Shown here: in pieces, positions 17,354 to 25,540 of the stretch | Position numbering within the stretch: position 1 is the first letter of the stretch | Layout of the letters: every line of letters starts with the position of its first letter | Origin: Chryseobacterium echinoideorum | Lineage (GTDB): Bacteria; Bacteroidota; Bacteroidia; Flavobacteriales; Weeksellaceae | Assembly (NCBI RefSeq): GCF_007474535.1 | Contig: NZ_VKNW01000001.1 | Span: forward strand, 434,001 to 498,000 | DNA: 64,000 nucleotides | Reading direction: 5' to 3' | Made by a program: the position numbers and the translations under genes | Notes under the pieces: generated by a model | What the model saw: only the letters and a program-made list of their open reading frames with translations | Told to the model about the DNA's origin: nothing | Databases searched by the model: none

Positions 17354-18022
17354 TTAAAAACGGAAAGTAGCGGCTGCGCTCAAAGAAAGTCTTGTTAAAC
17401 CTTCTTTTTCTTCTCCTAAATCTACTGTTGTTCCGTTCATTTTCATTTTGCTTAAAGTTCCGCCGGTCATCCCGATTTTTGGTCCTATAAATATATTGTT
17501 GGTAACGGCATATTGGTAGGCAAAATTGATTTCAGCACCTAAACTTGAGCCTGTTCCTTTGATGTTGCTTGTTGTAGTATTGTAGGTAATAACTCCTAAT
17601 GCAACGTCATAAAATAGTTTGTGCTTTGTGTCGCTACTGAAATTTGAAAACATATATGCAGCTCCTATGAAGTGGATCTGATCTTTGGTACTTACGTTTC
17701 CTGAAATGTTTTGCCCATTAATATCCTGTACGGTAATTTTTCCGTTGCTTGAGGCGAAATATCCTGAATATTTTAATCCGACACCACTATTTCCTTTGAT
17801 GATATAATAAGCAGAAACTCCTACATCCACACCGCTTTTCAATCCTTTCAGATAATCTCTTGTGTCTTTTGAGATTCCTGAAGGCATTTTAGCAAGTCTC
17901 CACGCATATCCTACCGAAGGAATGATTGCAACCTTAGATTCCGAAACTTTTACTTCTGTATCCTGTGCTGAAAAAAGAAATGGAGCGAAAATAACTCCGG
18001 CAATTATTAGTTTTTTAAACAT
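17354..18022 (-). CDS. Outer-membrane beta-barrel protein
   Basis: Protein of 222 residues with a signal peptide ending near FLFSAQ (residue 20). The mature sequence alternates polar and hydrophobic residues and ends in LSLSAAATFRF, a terminal strand with C-terminal Phe as expected for an outer-membrane barrel inserted by the BAM complex. It probably has eight to ten strands. No specific function is recognised. Confidence 0.75.
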   Translation of the reverse strand: MFKKLIIAGVIFAPFLFSAQDTEVKVSESKVAIIPSVGYAWRLAKMPSGISKDTRDYLKGLKSGVDVGVSAYYIIKGNSGVGLKYSGYFASSNGKITVQDINGQNISGNVSTKDQIHFIGAAYMFSNFSSDTKHKLFYDVALGVITYNTTTSNIKGTGSSLGAEINFAYQYAVTNNIFIGPKIGMTGGTLSKMKMNGTTVDLGEEKEGLTRLSLSAAATFRF

Positions 18023-18070
18023 TCTTAAATTTTTTTTGCAAAAATATAAATTTTATCTAAATAGAGGGAT

Positions 18071-18463
18071 TTAATATCTGAATTTTCTGTTTTCTTTTTT
18101 CTCGGAAATTTTCTTTTTATTTTCCAGACGTTTTTCAATTTTTCCTTTGCTGGGTTTGGTAGCAATTCTTTTTTTAGGAATAATCAATGCAAGATGTACA
18201 ATTTCCTGAATTTTTTCGGCTGCAATTTTTTTATTCTGCAGCTGGGTTCTGCTTTCTGAAACAGTGAATTGTAAAATGCCTTCGGAATTTATTCTGTTTT
18301 TAAGCTTGAAAAAAATTCTTTCTTTTTCAATTTCGGTAAAAACGGCAGAATCTTCTACCTTCCACATGACGGTTACAGAAGTTTCTACTTTGTTGACGTT
18401 TTGCCCGCCGCTTCCGCTGCTTCGTGAGGTTTTGTAAGAAAGCTCGTGCTGGAATTTTTTCAT
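18071..18463 (-). CDS. arfB: Peptidyl-tRNA hydrolase ArfB (ribosome rescue)
   Basis: Protein of 130 residues. The N-terminal domain carries the release-factor GGQ motif at residues 19-21 in the context SGSGGQNVNKVET, and the C-terminus is a highly basic tail (KPSKGKIEKRLENKKKISEK). That is the ArfB/YaeJ arrangement: the tail enters the empty mRNA channel of a stalled ribosome and GGQ hydrolyses the peptidyl-tRNA. The start of menE lies 1 kb upstream on the same strand with a 22-base gap, so they may be co-transcribed. Confidence 0.9.
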   Translation of the reverse strand: MKKFQHELSYKTSRSSGSGGQNVNKVETSVTVMWKVEDSAVFTEIEKERIFFKLKNRINSEGILQFTVSESRTQLQNKKIAAEKIQEIVHLALIIPKKRIATKPSKGKIEKRLENKKKISEKKENRKFRY

Positions 18464-18485
18464 GCTTAAATGGGAAATATCTTTT

Positions 18486-19508
18486 TTAAATTAATTTTAA
18501 AACTTCTCGTCTTAAAACTTTTCCGTTTTCTGATCTGGGAAATTTTTCTAAAAATAAAATTTCTTTTGGACTATGAAATTTACTTTCGTAATTAATCTGA
18601 GAAAGATGGTGATTAATTTCGTTGTCTGTATTTCCTTCAATTACCAAAACCAGTTTTTCACCTAATTTTTCATCTGGCTTTCCGATAAATATCAAATCTC
18701 TGTCAATATTTTTTTTAACTAGATTTTCGAGTTCTTCAGGAAAAATTTTCACTCCTCCGGAATTGATGACGTTATCATATCTTCCTAAAAATATGAATTG
18801 TTTTTCGCTGATTAATTCTACAATATCATTTGTTTGCAGAACTTCTGGGTTGAGTTTTGGGGCAGCAATTGTAAGGCATTTTCTTTCATCTGTAGAGATT
18901 TTAACGCCATCCAAAATTGTAAAAAACTCTTCCTGCACAGGATAAATTTGTTTTAATGCAATATGAGAAAGCGTTTCAGACATTCCGTAAGTTTCGAAAA
19001 TTCGGTTTGATGAGTTAGATTTCAGTAAGATTTGAAATATTTTTTTCTTCAGTGATTCTGAAACAGAAGCTCCGCCAATAATTAAATTTTTGATCCATTG
19101 AATTCTGTTCAAAGAGTTCTCTACCTGCAAAGGAGTCATTGCGCAAAAATCTATAAAATCGTTTATATCCAGCAGCGGATTTAGGGAAGGTTCCTTTATT
19201 GTCAACATAAGTTTTCTTTCAAAGCTTCTTGCGATCATCATTTTTCCTGAGATATATTCAATGGGGAGGCACAGCAAAGCTGAGTTTTCTTTTTTTAAAT
19301 TTAAAAAATCGCAGGTCATTTTTGCGGAACTTATCATTCTGTTTTTTTCAATTTCGAAAATTTTGGGGATTCCGGTAGAGCCGGATGTCTGAATTTTGAC
19401 TTTTTCTGAGTCAGACAGCCATTCTTCTAAAAAAAAAATGATTTTTTTTTCAAATTTATTTTCGGGATTTAATTGATTAATTTTGAGATTATTGAAGTCA
19501 ATTTTCAC
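18486..19508 (-). CDS. menE: o-Succinylbenzoate-CoA ligase (AMP-binding)
   Basis: Protein of 340 residues starting with GTG at 19508. The acyl-adenylate signatures are present: QTSGSTGIPK (about residues 38-47), ETYGMSETLSH, GRYDNVINSGGVKIFPEELE and the C-terminal catalytic Lys in RSENGKVLRRE. The shortened length is typical of flavobacterial MenE, which activates o-succinylbenzoate in menaquinone synthesis. Other men genes are not in the window, so assignment rests on the sequence alone; another small acyl-CoA ligase cannot be fully excluded. Confidence 0.8.
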   Translation of the reverse strand: MKIDFNNLKINQLNPENKFEKKIIFFLEEWLSDSEKVKIQTSGSTGIPKIFEIEKNRMISSAKMTCDFLNLKKENSALLCLPIEYISGKMMIARSFERKLMLTIKEPSLNPLLDINDFIDFCAMTPLQVENSLNRIQWIKNLIIGGASVSESLKKKIFQILLKSNSSNRIFETYGMSETLSHIALKQIYPVQEEFFTILDGVKISTDERKCLTIAAPKLNPEVLQTNDIVELISEKQFIFLGRYDNVINSGGVKIFPEELENLVKKNIDRDLIFIGKPDEKLGEKLVLVIEGNTDNEINHHLSQINYESKFHSPKEILFLEKFPRSENGKVLRREVLKLI

Positions 19509-19560
19509 TTTGTATGCCTTATAAATTCTGAGTAAATTTAAAAAAAAGTTTTAAAAGTAT

Positions 19561-19590
19561 TTGCAAATAAACAAAAACGCTGTATATTTG
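19561..19590 (+). promoter_or_regulatory. Promoter of tRNA-Gln
   Basis: TTG at 19561-19563, exactly 19 bases, then TATATTTG at 19583-19590: a full match to the Bacteroidota consensus, 18 bases ahead of the mature tRNA. Confidence 0.8.
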
Positions 19591-19607
19591 CACCACAAAA
19601 CAAACAG

Positions 19608-19678
19608 AGACCCATGGTGTAGCGGTAACACTACTGATTTTGGTTCAGTCATCTGGGGTTCGAATCCCTGTGGGTCTA
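19608..19678 (+). tRNA. tRNA-Gln (anticodon TTG)
   Basis: A cloverleaf folds over 71 bases: acceptor AGACCCA/TGGGTCT (7 perfect pairs), D arm GTGT/ACAC, anticodon arm ACTGA/TCAGT with loop TTTTGGT giving anticodon TTG, T arm with TTCGAAT loop, discriminator A. CCA is not encoded. The 3' end is the integration target of the element that follows: its last bases are repeated at 42317-42333. Confidence 0.95.
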
Positions 19679-19679
19679 C
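19663..19679 (+). repeat. attL, 17-bp direct repeat in tRNA-Gln 3' end
   Basis: AATCCCTGTGGGTCTAC occurs here, covering the T loop end and acceptor stem of tRNA-Gln, and again at 42317-42333 in the same orientation. This is the expected product of integrase-mediated insertion into a tRNA 3' end. Confidence 0.88.
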
Positions 19680-19711
19680 AATTTCATTTGATAATCAGTG
19701 AATTGTGAATT

Positions 19712-19732
19712 TTACAGCCACTTTTACAGCCA
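19712..19732 (+). repeat. Left paired TTACAGCCA repeats, candidate integrase arm sites
   Basis: TTACAGCCA at 19712-19720 and 19724-19732, start-to-start spacing 12. The same pair with the same spacing and orientation occurs at the right end (42182-42202). Tyrosine recombinases commonly bind paired arm-type repeats near the att cores. Confidence 0.65.
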
Positions 19733-19758
19733 ATAATTGGAGTAAAGTGGCTGTTTTT
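19714..19758 (+). terminator. Element-borne terminator downstream of tRNA-Gln
   Basis: ACAGCCACTTT (19714-19724) pairs perfectly with AAAGTGGCTGT (19744-19754) around a 19-base loop, followed by a T run. It would terminate the tRNA-Gln transcript after integration. It overlaps the left TTACAGCCA repeats. Confidence 0.6.
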
Positions 19759-19824
19759 ATTTAATGATATTGTATGAGATTCAAATTTCATAATTTTGAT
19801 ACTATAGTTTCCTTTTCAGCAGAA

Positions 19825-20676
19825 TTACTTCACTTTCAACAATCCCGCTAAATCTTTAAAATAATTTTCCGACCAAATATCCAAAACTTTCGGATCGGGA
19901 ATAAAACGGCTTACATCATTTTTTGCGATTTCAAAATTTACGGTTTCTATGCGCTGGTTTAACAGTTCGCGAAATTCGTCCTCGGTCATCGTTTCTTTTT
20001 CCCAGTCTCTGCTGTCGACTGCACGCATTTTGAAATGTTCCAGATTCAGTTTCACGCCTTTTCGGATATACCATTCCATATCGAACCAGTCGCGGCCTTT
20101 CACATTGTTTCCCCATTTCCTCAAAAGCAGTGCGTGCATTTTCCCGGCAAATAAATTCTCAATTGAAAAACATTTTACATAAAACGAAAACGGCTTCAAA
20201 AGTAGTTTCTCCTCGGTTTCAAAACCCAAAGGCGGCTTCGTATCAACTTCAATTTTTATTTTTAAACCAATGCTTTCCTTCAAGCCCATTTGTGGCAAAA
20301 CCGTTTCTAAAATAAGTTCGCTCCACAAAGTTTCAGATTTTAAAAAGGCAGATTCAATATCGGACTGAACAGATTTTTCTTTCGTCTTCATGCTCACCTT
20401 CATTCCCTGAGCCAGAAATTCGTCTTCGATTGCCTTCAGGTAATTATTCAAATGAAAATCTTCATCTCTGCTTAGCAAAGAAAAGTCTAAATCCTCGGAA
20501 AAGCGGTTCAGCCCGTAAAATATCCTCAAAGCCGTGCCGCCATAAAACGCTGCCTTTGAGAAGAAGCCGCCTCTCGACAAGCCTGCCAAAGCCAGTTGCT
20601 GCATTATCTCTCGCAATGCCTGTTTGTAATCTTCTCCGGTTTTTGGCTGATATTCCTCGATCCAGTCCTTTATCAT
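19825..20676 (-). CDS. AbiEii/AbiGii family nucleotidyltransferase toxin
   Basis: Protein of 283 residues. The nucleotidyltransferase core motif appears as GGTALRIFYGLNRFSEDLDF (about residues 46-65), where GGT and the Asp pair bind nucleotide and metal, followed by a conserved ESAFLK-type region and KIEVDTKPP. This is the AbiEii toxin family (type IV toxin-antitoxin, phage abortive infection), members of which add nucleotides to tRNA or other targets. The start overlaps the antitoxin stop (ATGA, 4 bases), giving a tight operon. It is the outermost cargo gene at the left end of the element. Confidence 0.9.
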   Translation of the reverse strand: MIKDWIEEYQPKTGEDYKQALREIMQQLALAGLSRGGFFSKAAFYGGTALRIFYGLNRFSEDLDFSLLSRDEDFHLNNYLKAIEDEFLAQGMKVSMKTKEKSVQSDIESAFLKSETLWSELILETVLPQMGLKESIGLKIKIEVDTKPPLGFETEEKLLLKPFSFYVKCFSIENLFAGKMHALLLRKWGNNVKGRDWFDMEWYIRKGVKLNLEHFKMRAVDSRDWEKETMTEDEFRELLNQRIETVNFEIAKNDVSRFIPDPKVLDIWSENYFKDLAGLLKVK

Positions 20677-21302
20677 AATTTTTCAATGGCTTTTATTAAA
20701 AACTTCAGCGAATCCTCTTTTGGCACTCCAGGAATCCAACTCTGCATTTCTGCGGTGTTTAATTCCTTTAGTTGGCTTTCATCCATCCGCATATTTTCCA
20801 GCATAAAGGTTTTGGCCGATTCCACGCTCCGGAAAATCATTCCCCGCGTTGTAACGACTTTATCCAATATTGCTTTTTCTGCCGTCGCCAATAAAGCAAA
20901 CTGGCTTTCTCGTAATTCAACCTGTTCAATTCCAAACGCGTAATAAGGTGTCGGGACTTTTTTAAACTCAAAATTTCCGAGTTGATTTTTGAAATTTTTG
21001 GAAGGCTTCATAGTCATCGAGACAATGCTGAAAACTTTCTCGGGAATAATTTCACGGTAGGACAGTGCCGATTCCGCCGAGATATAACTCGGTCCATATA
21101 TCGCGTTTGCAACAGCGAAAGGCTCCGGAAGCAGTTCGGAATTAAGGATATACAGGCCTTTTTTTAAAGATAACAATTCTCTTTTCTGAATCATTTCGTG
21201 AATTTTGTCGTTCGGTCTTTTGTAGTCATTCAACAGCGACAACATCACCGAGTGAGGAATCGGTTGGGATTGGAAGGCTGATATTTCTCTTTCAAAATTC
21301 AC
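20673..21302 (-). CDS. AbiEi family antitoxin
   Basis: Protein of 209 residues beginning with GTG at 21302. An N-terminal winged-helix region (residues about 15-55, including KRELLSLKKGLYIL) and the segment GPSYISAESALSYREIIPE (about 70-88) are typical of AbiEi antitoxins, which repress their promoter and counter AbiEii. The first possible downstream ATG is at residue 20, inside the conserved region, so GTG is preferred. Its -7 box ends only five bases from the start codon, implying a nearly leaderless mRNA. Confidence 0.87.
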   Translation of the reverse strand: MNFEREISAFQSQPIPHSVMLSLLNDYKRPNDKIHEMIQKRELLSLKKGLYILNSELLPEPFAVANAIYGPSYISAESALSYREIIPEKVFSIVSMTMKPSKNFKNQLGNFEFKKVPTPYYAFGIEQVELRESQFALLATAEKAILDKVVTTRGMIFRSVESAKTFMLENMRMDESQLKELNTAEMQSWIPGVPKEDSLKFLIKAIEKL

Positions 21303-21314
21303 ATTACAAATGTA
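21301..21314 (-). promoter_or_regulatory. abiEi promoter with overlapping operator-like palindrome
   Basis: Minus-strand TACATTTG (21307-21314) matches TAnnTTTG. It overlaps the inverted repeat ACATT-ACA-AATGT (21301-21313), a plausible site for autorepression by AbiEi. Confidence 0.5.
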
Positions 21315-21320
21315 AAAAAT

Positions 21321-21357
21321 AAAACAGATAATCGGATAATTTCCGATTATCTGTTTT
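21321..21357. terminator. Strong bidirectional terminator between terC and abiEi
   Basis: A perfect 16-bp stem (21321-21336 with 21342-21357, containing CAGATAATCGG) has a 5-base loop and T-rich runs on both sides. It would end the long ter transcript before the AbiE promoter, separating the two cargo modules. Confidence 0.85.
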
Positions 21358-21411
21358 TTAAATTACGAAAATTAGTGGGTAGGATTTACAGAGATAAGGC
21401 TTTAAAAATTA

Positions 21412-22485
21412 TTATAAGTCTGTTCCTGTTAAGTCATCATCCAACGCAGAAGTGATATCTTCTTTGGTTTCGGGGAAGACAAGGGAAAGAACTACCGATA
21501 TTATCAAAATACCTGCAACAATTCCCAATGAAACTGGTGAAGAAATATGATAGAAAGGTGCGATTACCATTTTCACACCAATAAAGCCTAACACAAATGC
21601 CAAACCATACGGAAGTTTGCTGAACATATGGATAAAATTTGCCAATAGAAAATAGAGCGACCTTAATCCCAGAATTGCAAAAATATTTGAAGTATAAAGA
21701 ATAAATGGATCATCTGAAATTGCAAAAATAGCCGGTATGGAATCTACCGCAAACAGCAAATCTGTAAACTCAATTACCGCAATAACGGTAAGAAGTGGGG
21801 TTGCCATTTTAATTCCGTTTTGAACAGTGAAAAATTTTCCTCCGTCAAAATTATCGCTCACTTTGTAAAATCTTCTTACGAGTTTAGCACCGGCAGAATT
21901 ACTAAAATCCTGCTCCTCTTCGTCATCGCCACCGCTTGCTTCCATCCAAGATTTAATTCCGGCATAAATAAGAAAAATACCAAAACCAGTAAGAATCAAA
22001 TTTATATTCCATTTTAAAGGTGCTATTCCTGCCATTTCCAATAAAGGATTGAGATAAGTGAGGTTTATTAGTCCTACACCTGCAAAAATGAATATCGCCC
22101 TGAAAACCAACGCTCCGATAATCCCCCAAAATAATACCTTGTGGTGTAGTATTTTTGGCACATTGAAAAACGAAAAAACGAGAATAAAGACAAATAGATT
22201 ATCAACTGACAATGCTTTTTCGATCCAATAGGCACTTTGGAATTGTGTGAATTTCTCAATTGCGACTTCGTGTCCGCCTGCATCCTGGTTATAAACCCAA
22301 TACACGACCCCGGAAAAAGCCATAGCAAACGAAATCCATACAATCGTCCAGATTGTGGCTTCTTTGGAAGAAACTTCGTGCTCTTTTTTATTAAATACTC
22401 CTAAATCCAGCAGAAGCATAATTACTACTAAAACCGCAAAGCCGACAATTAGCCCCGGGTGCAAATTGATAATACTGTTATCCAT
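21412..22485 (-). CDS. terC: TerC/Alx family membrane protein
   Basis: Protein of 357 residues with about nine hydrophobic segments. The two family motifs carrying acidic residues within the membrane are EKALSVDNLFVF (about residues 88-99) and TDLLFAVDSIPAI (about 240-252), with GLRSLYFLLA nearby. An acidic loop (GGDDEEEQDF, near residue 187) links the halves. TerC proteins are inner-membrane metal-handling proteins (Mn, possibly Ca) and the membrane component of Ter systems. It is the last gene of the ter operon, 4 bases after the kinase gene. Confidence 0.92.
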   Translation of the reverse strand: MDNSIINLHPGLIVGFAVLVVIMLLLDLGVFNKKEHEVSSKEATIWTIVWISFAMAFSGVVYWVYNQDAGGHEVAIEKFTQFQSAYWIEKALSVDNLFVFILVFSFFNVPKILHHKVLFWGIIGALVFRAIFIFAGVGLINLTYLNPLLEMAGIAPLKWNINLILTGFGIFLIYAGIKSWMEASGGDDEEEQDFSNSAGAKLVRRFYKVSDNFDGGKFFTVQNGIKMATPLLTVIAVIEFTDLLFAVDSIPAIFAISDDPFILYTSNIFAILGLRSLYFLLANFIHMFSKLPYGLAFVLGFIGVKMVIAPFYHISSPVSLGIVAGILIISVVLSLVFPETKEDITSALDDDLTGTDL

Positions 22486-22489
22486 TTAA

Positions 22490-24028
22490 TTAATTTTTAT
22501 TTGTTAAAGTTACATAGATTAATCTGCCACCTTCTTCCAGAGAAAGCAGAATTTTTTTCCCTTCGGTGAGTTCCACCATTGAGTTTACAGGTATTTCTTT
22601 ATTTTCAGATAAATCCTTCATTCCCTGCAAAGTTTGGTTTACCAACACCCATTTATTTTGGTGAAAGGTGAAATATCCTACTGGTTTTTTATCTTCGGCG
22701 GTAAGGCTTTCATTGCGGATCATTTTTTTGGAAGTATGCCATTTGAACAGATACTGGTTATGGTATACCATAATCCTGTGGTTTTCCGGCTTCCAAACAT
22801 CGCCGTTTACCTTGCTGTAAAGATCTAAAACAGGAAGCGTTCCTTTATGAGGCGTTCCGCAAAACGGACATTTAGGCTTGGACGAATTGTCAAAAACATA
22901 CCATTTCTCATCACAATTAAGGTTACTGCAAGGCTGGATTAAATCAACGGTTTTTAGAAGTGCGGTTTCCCATTCATTAGCGATTGGTCTCTGCATCGGA
23001 TTTTGCAAACCGTCTATAAATGCCCTGCGAAATAACGCGCTCAAATATGGTCCCGTGACAGTATAAGGCAGTTTTTCAGGCTCGCCCCAAAACAGGTTCC
23101 ATTTTTTTAATTGATCCGGCTTTACTCGGTTTGTATTATCTGTCGGGTGTTCTACAAAAATTGCTTTTTCTCCCATCGCCAAAACCTCGTCCTTTTCAGA
23201 GTCCAAATCCCAGACTTTTCCTCCGCGCAAAGGGTGACGCCGCAGTAAATACATATAAATCAGCACCGCTAAAGCGTGCAGATCAGTCTTTTGGTTGGGT
23301 AATTTTCTGCTCGGATCCGTAATCGGGAGGTGTTTTGTAGCCAAAACTTCCGGCGCAATAAAATCTGCCGTCCCAATAACATCGGGTGGAAAAAGACCAG
23401 GGACCACTAAACCATCAATATCAATAATGGAGGCGGATTTCGTGACCGGATCCACCAAAACATTATTGTAGGACAAATCCGAATGCGCCAATCCCATTTG
23501 GTGCATTTTTTTTACACCGCGACAAATGTTGATACAAATTTGAAAGTAACTTAACCAGTCGCCAAGTTCAGATTTATCCAGTGCAAGCGGATACTTTTTG
23601 TTTCTAAAAGAGGGTGTTGTAAACCATTTCCCAACCTTCTCACCGCCTTTTACGGAATCGTTGGAAGTATAACCTTTAGCGAAGAAAAATTTGCTTTGGT
23701 AAATCGGCACAACCACGCCCAATTTACCGTCTTTTTCCACCACATCTGTTGGCCAGCGGAAAATTTCATCCAGCCAAAAATTTGGCACCGTTCCATTTTG
23801 AATATTAATAAGATAATCTTTGGCAATTTTTGTAATCCTTTCCTTTTGTTGCTGATATTCTAAAGGAGTTTGCGGTTTATTTTTGTTTTGCCTGTAAAAA
23901 CCAATTACATACTTTCTGTCCGGTGCGAAATAGACATCTTTTACACCGCCTGCTTTCGGGTTGCCGTCATCCACATATTCGTAGGATTTGGAGGAGTCTA
24001 TTATTGAGTTTACCTTTATTGTCGCCAT
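22490..24028 (-). CDS. Ter-associated protein kinase with zinc-ribbon
   Basis: Protein of 512 residues from ATG 24028; an in-frame TTG six bases upstream is less likely. Kinase features: a glycine-rich N-terminal start, HSDLSYNNVLV as catalytic loop (Asp and Asn present, about residue 180), IDIDGL in place of DFG, and FIAPEVL as APE motif. After the kinase domain come a zinc-ribbon (CSNLNCDEKWYVF with CPFC, about 385-415) and a beta-rich C-terminal part. Such kinases accompany TerY and PP2C genes in Ter systems, presumably as a phospho-switch. It sits between the PP2C and terC genes. Confidence 0.85.
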   Translation of the reverse strand: MATIKVNSIIDSSKSYEYVDDGNPKAGGVKDVYFAPDRKYVIGFYRQNKNKPQTPLEYQQQKERITKIAKDYLINIQNGTVPNFWLDEIFRWPTDVVEKDGKLGVVVPIYQSKFFFAKGYTSNDSVKGGEKVGKWFTTPSFRNKKYPLALDKSELGDWLSYFQICINICRGVKKMHQMGLAHSDLSYNNVLVDPVTKSASIIDIDGLVVPGLFPPDVIGTADFIAPEVLATKHLPITDPSRKLPNQKTDLHALAVLIYMYLLRRHPLRGGKVWDLDSEKDEVLAMGEKAIFVEHPTDNTNRVKPDQLKKWNLFWGEPEKLPYTVTGPYLSALFRRAFIDGLQNPMQRPIANEWETALLKTVDLIQPCSNLNCDEKWYVFDNSSKPKCPFCGTPHKGTLPVLDLYSKVNGDVWKPENHRIMVYHNQYLFKWHTSKKMIRNESLTAEDKKPVGYFTFHQNKWVLVNQTLQGMKDLSENKEIPVNSMVELTEGKKILLSLEEGGRLIYVTLTNKN

Positions 24029-24039
24029 AATCAATAATA

Positions 24040-25539
24040 TTAATAAATTATCGCCAAAGTGCGGTCGTCGTGGTTGCCTTTATTCCAGAAATCCATCCAT
24101 TTCAGCAACTGATTTTCAATATCTTCATCATTTTTGAAATCCACTTTTGCCAAATCCTCATTTTTTCCGTCCAAATCCTCCAGGAAAATATTCCAGGCGT
24201 TTAAATCTTCCAGTTTATTTTCTGTTACGAATTTTGGATCGTAAATTCCATCTGTCATCAGGACTAACTTGGAAAAGTCGTCATATTTATTAATGGAAAA
24301 CCTTGCGCCCATATTTGGATTTGAAAAAATTTCCGGCATTGTGATAAACCTTGTTCCTCCGCCAAAATCTCCAACATCCATCATATTCAGAAGTTCAACA
24401 TTTTGATTATCTGCGGAAATGATATTTATAGGGCAATCTCCAACACCAAAAGACAAAACTGCATATCCAAATTCAAATTTCTTTACCAAAGTAAAAATCA
24501 GCGTGGTGTTAAGGTCTTTGAGAGTAAGGCTGTTTTCTTGTGCGGTTTCGTTCAGTTTTTTGTGAACATTCAAAACCTCTTTGTATAAAGTATTGACAAT
24601 GCCGGATTTTGCAGATTTTTCTAACGAAGGTTTTTCGCTCGGTTCCGGTTCTCTAGGCTCGATATTTTCAGTTTCGGAAATTGAATTTGCATCGTCTGAA
24701 TTTTCTCCATCTAAATTTTCGACTTCAGTTTCCTGTGTTATTTCAAGACTATTTTCTGTTGGGGAAAAATAATTTCGAAGCAAACCGTCCAAAGAAACCA
24801 TCAGTTCCTCATTATTGAACTGTTCACATAAAAATTCTGTTGCAATCTTGGAGCCTTCTCTCGCATAAGAAGCAGAACCAGCCCCGTCTGCCACGGCAGC
24901 AATTGCCCAACCCTGCGGTAAAGATTTTACGCAAAAATGATCGTCCCGGAATTTTCCTTCGTGGGCGTGCGATCTTCCTCTTCGTGAAGCAACAACATAT
25001 TTTTTGTCGAGAAAAGTCCCTTTTTCTGCAACATCATCAGGTTTTGCCCATTTAGAATCAGGGTCGCTCGCGATATTTTTCCACAGATCTTTAGGGTCTG
25101 AATTGATAATAAAAGGCACAACCTTTATGTCTTCTGCCAAATTCTCGTCCTGTTTATGGAAGAAAACAATATGCAAATCTGTAGAGCCTGCGATTACTGG
25201 TTTGCCAAAAATTCTCCCTTCTTTTGGGTCAAATTCAAGTCCCAGAGAATCCAGGTTGCGGATTTCAGTGATTGCAATATTGGGAAAGTCTTCCAGGTTC
25301 AGTTGGAAGTTATAATCTTTTTTGGCATTGGCATTTTCTATAATAAAATGCCTCTCCTTAAATTCTTCTTTTTCTTTTGAAATCACAAACAGGTTGATTA
25401 TTTGTTGTTTAACTTCTGTTATTTGGTCGGAAAGAGCCTTGATTTTGTTACTGTCCACCAATTTTTCTATGGCTTTATCCGTTGCTTTAGACTGTGTAAT
25501 CCCGAATTCGGCGATAAGTACTTTTAGAAATTCTTCCAT
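24040..25539 (-). CDS. PP2C-type protein phosphatase with N-terminal Ig-like domain
   Basis: Protein of 499 residues. Residues about 70-140 resemble a putative Ig/cadherin-like domain (EFDPKEGRIFGKPVIAG). The PP2C domain starts near residue 175: GRSHAHEGKFRDDHF, then VADGAGSASYAREGS (metal-binding DG), LMTDGIYDP and NHDDRTLAIIY at the end. An acidic Glu/Ser/Pro-rich insert (about 265-310) interrupts the domain and is probably a flexible loop. It should reverse phosphorylation by the neighbouring kinase. Its start is 1 base from the preceding vWA gene stop, indicating translational coupling. Confidence 0.88.
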   Translation of the reverse strand: MEEFLKVLIAEFGITQSKATDKAIEKLVDSNKIKALSDQITEVKQQIINLFVISKEKEEFKERHFIIENANAKKDYNFQLNLEDFPNIAITEIRNLDSLGLEFDPKEGRIFGKPVIAGSTDLHIVFFHKQDENLAEDIKVVPFIINSDPKDLWKNIASDPDSKWAKPDDVAEKGTFLDKKYVVASRRGRSHAHEGKFRDDHFCVKSLPQGWAIAAVADGAGSASYAREGSKIATEFLCEQFNNEELMVSLDGLLRNYFSPTENSLEITQETEVENLDGENSDDANSISETENIEPREPEPSEKPSLEKSAKSGIVNTLYKEVLNVHKKLNETAQENSLTLKDLNTTLIFTLVKKFEFGYAVLSFGVGDCPINIISADNQNVELLNMMDVGDFGGGTRFITMPEIFSNPNMGARFSINKYDDFSKLVLMTDGIYDPKFVTENKLEDLNAWNIFLEDLDGKNEDLAKVDFKNDEDIENQLLKWMDFWNKGNHDDRTLAIIY

Positions 25540-25540
25540 A

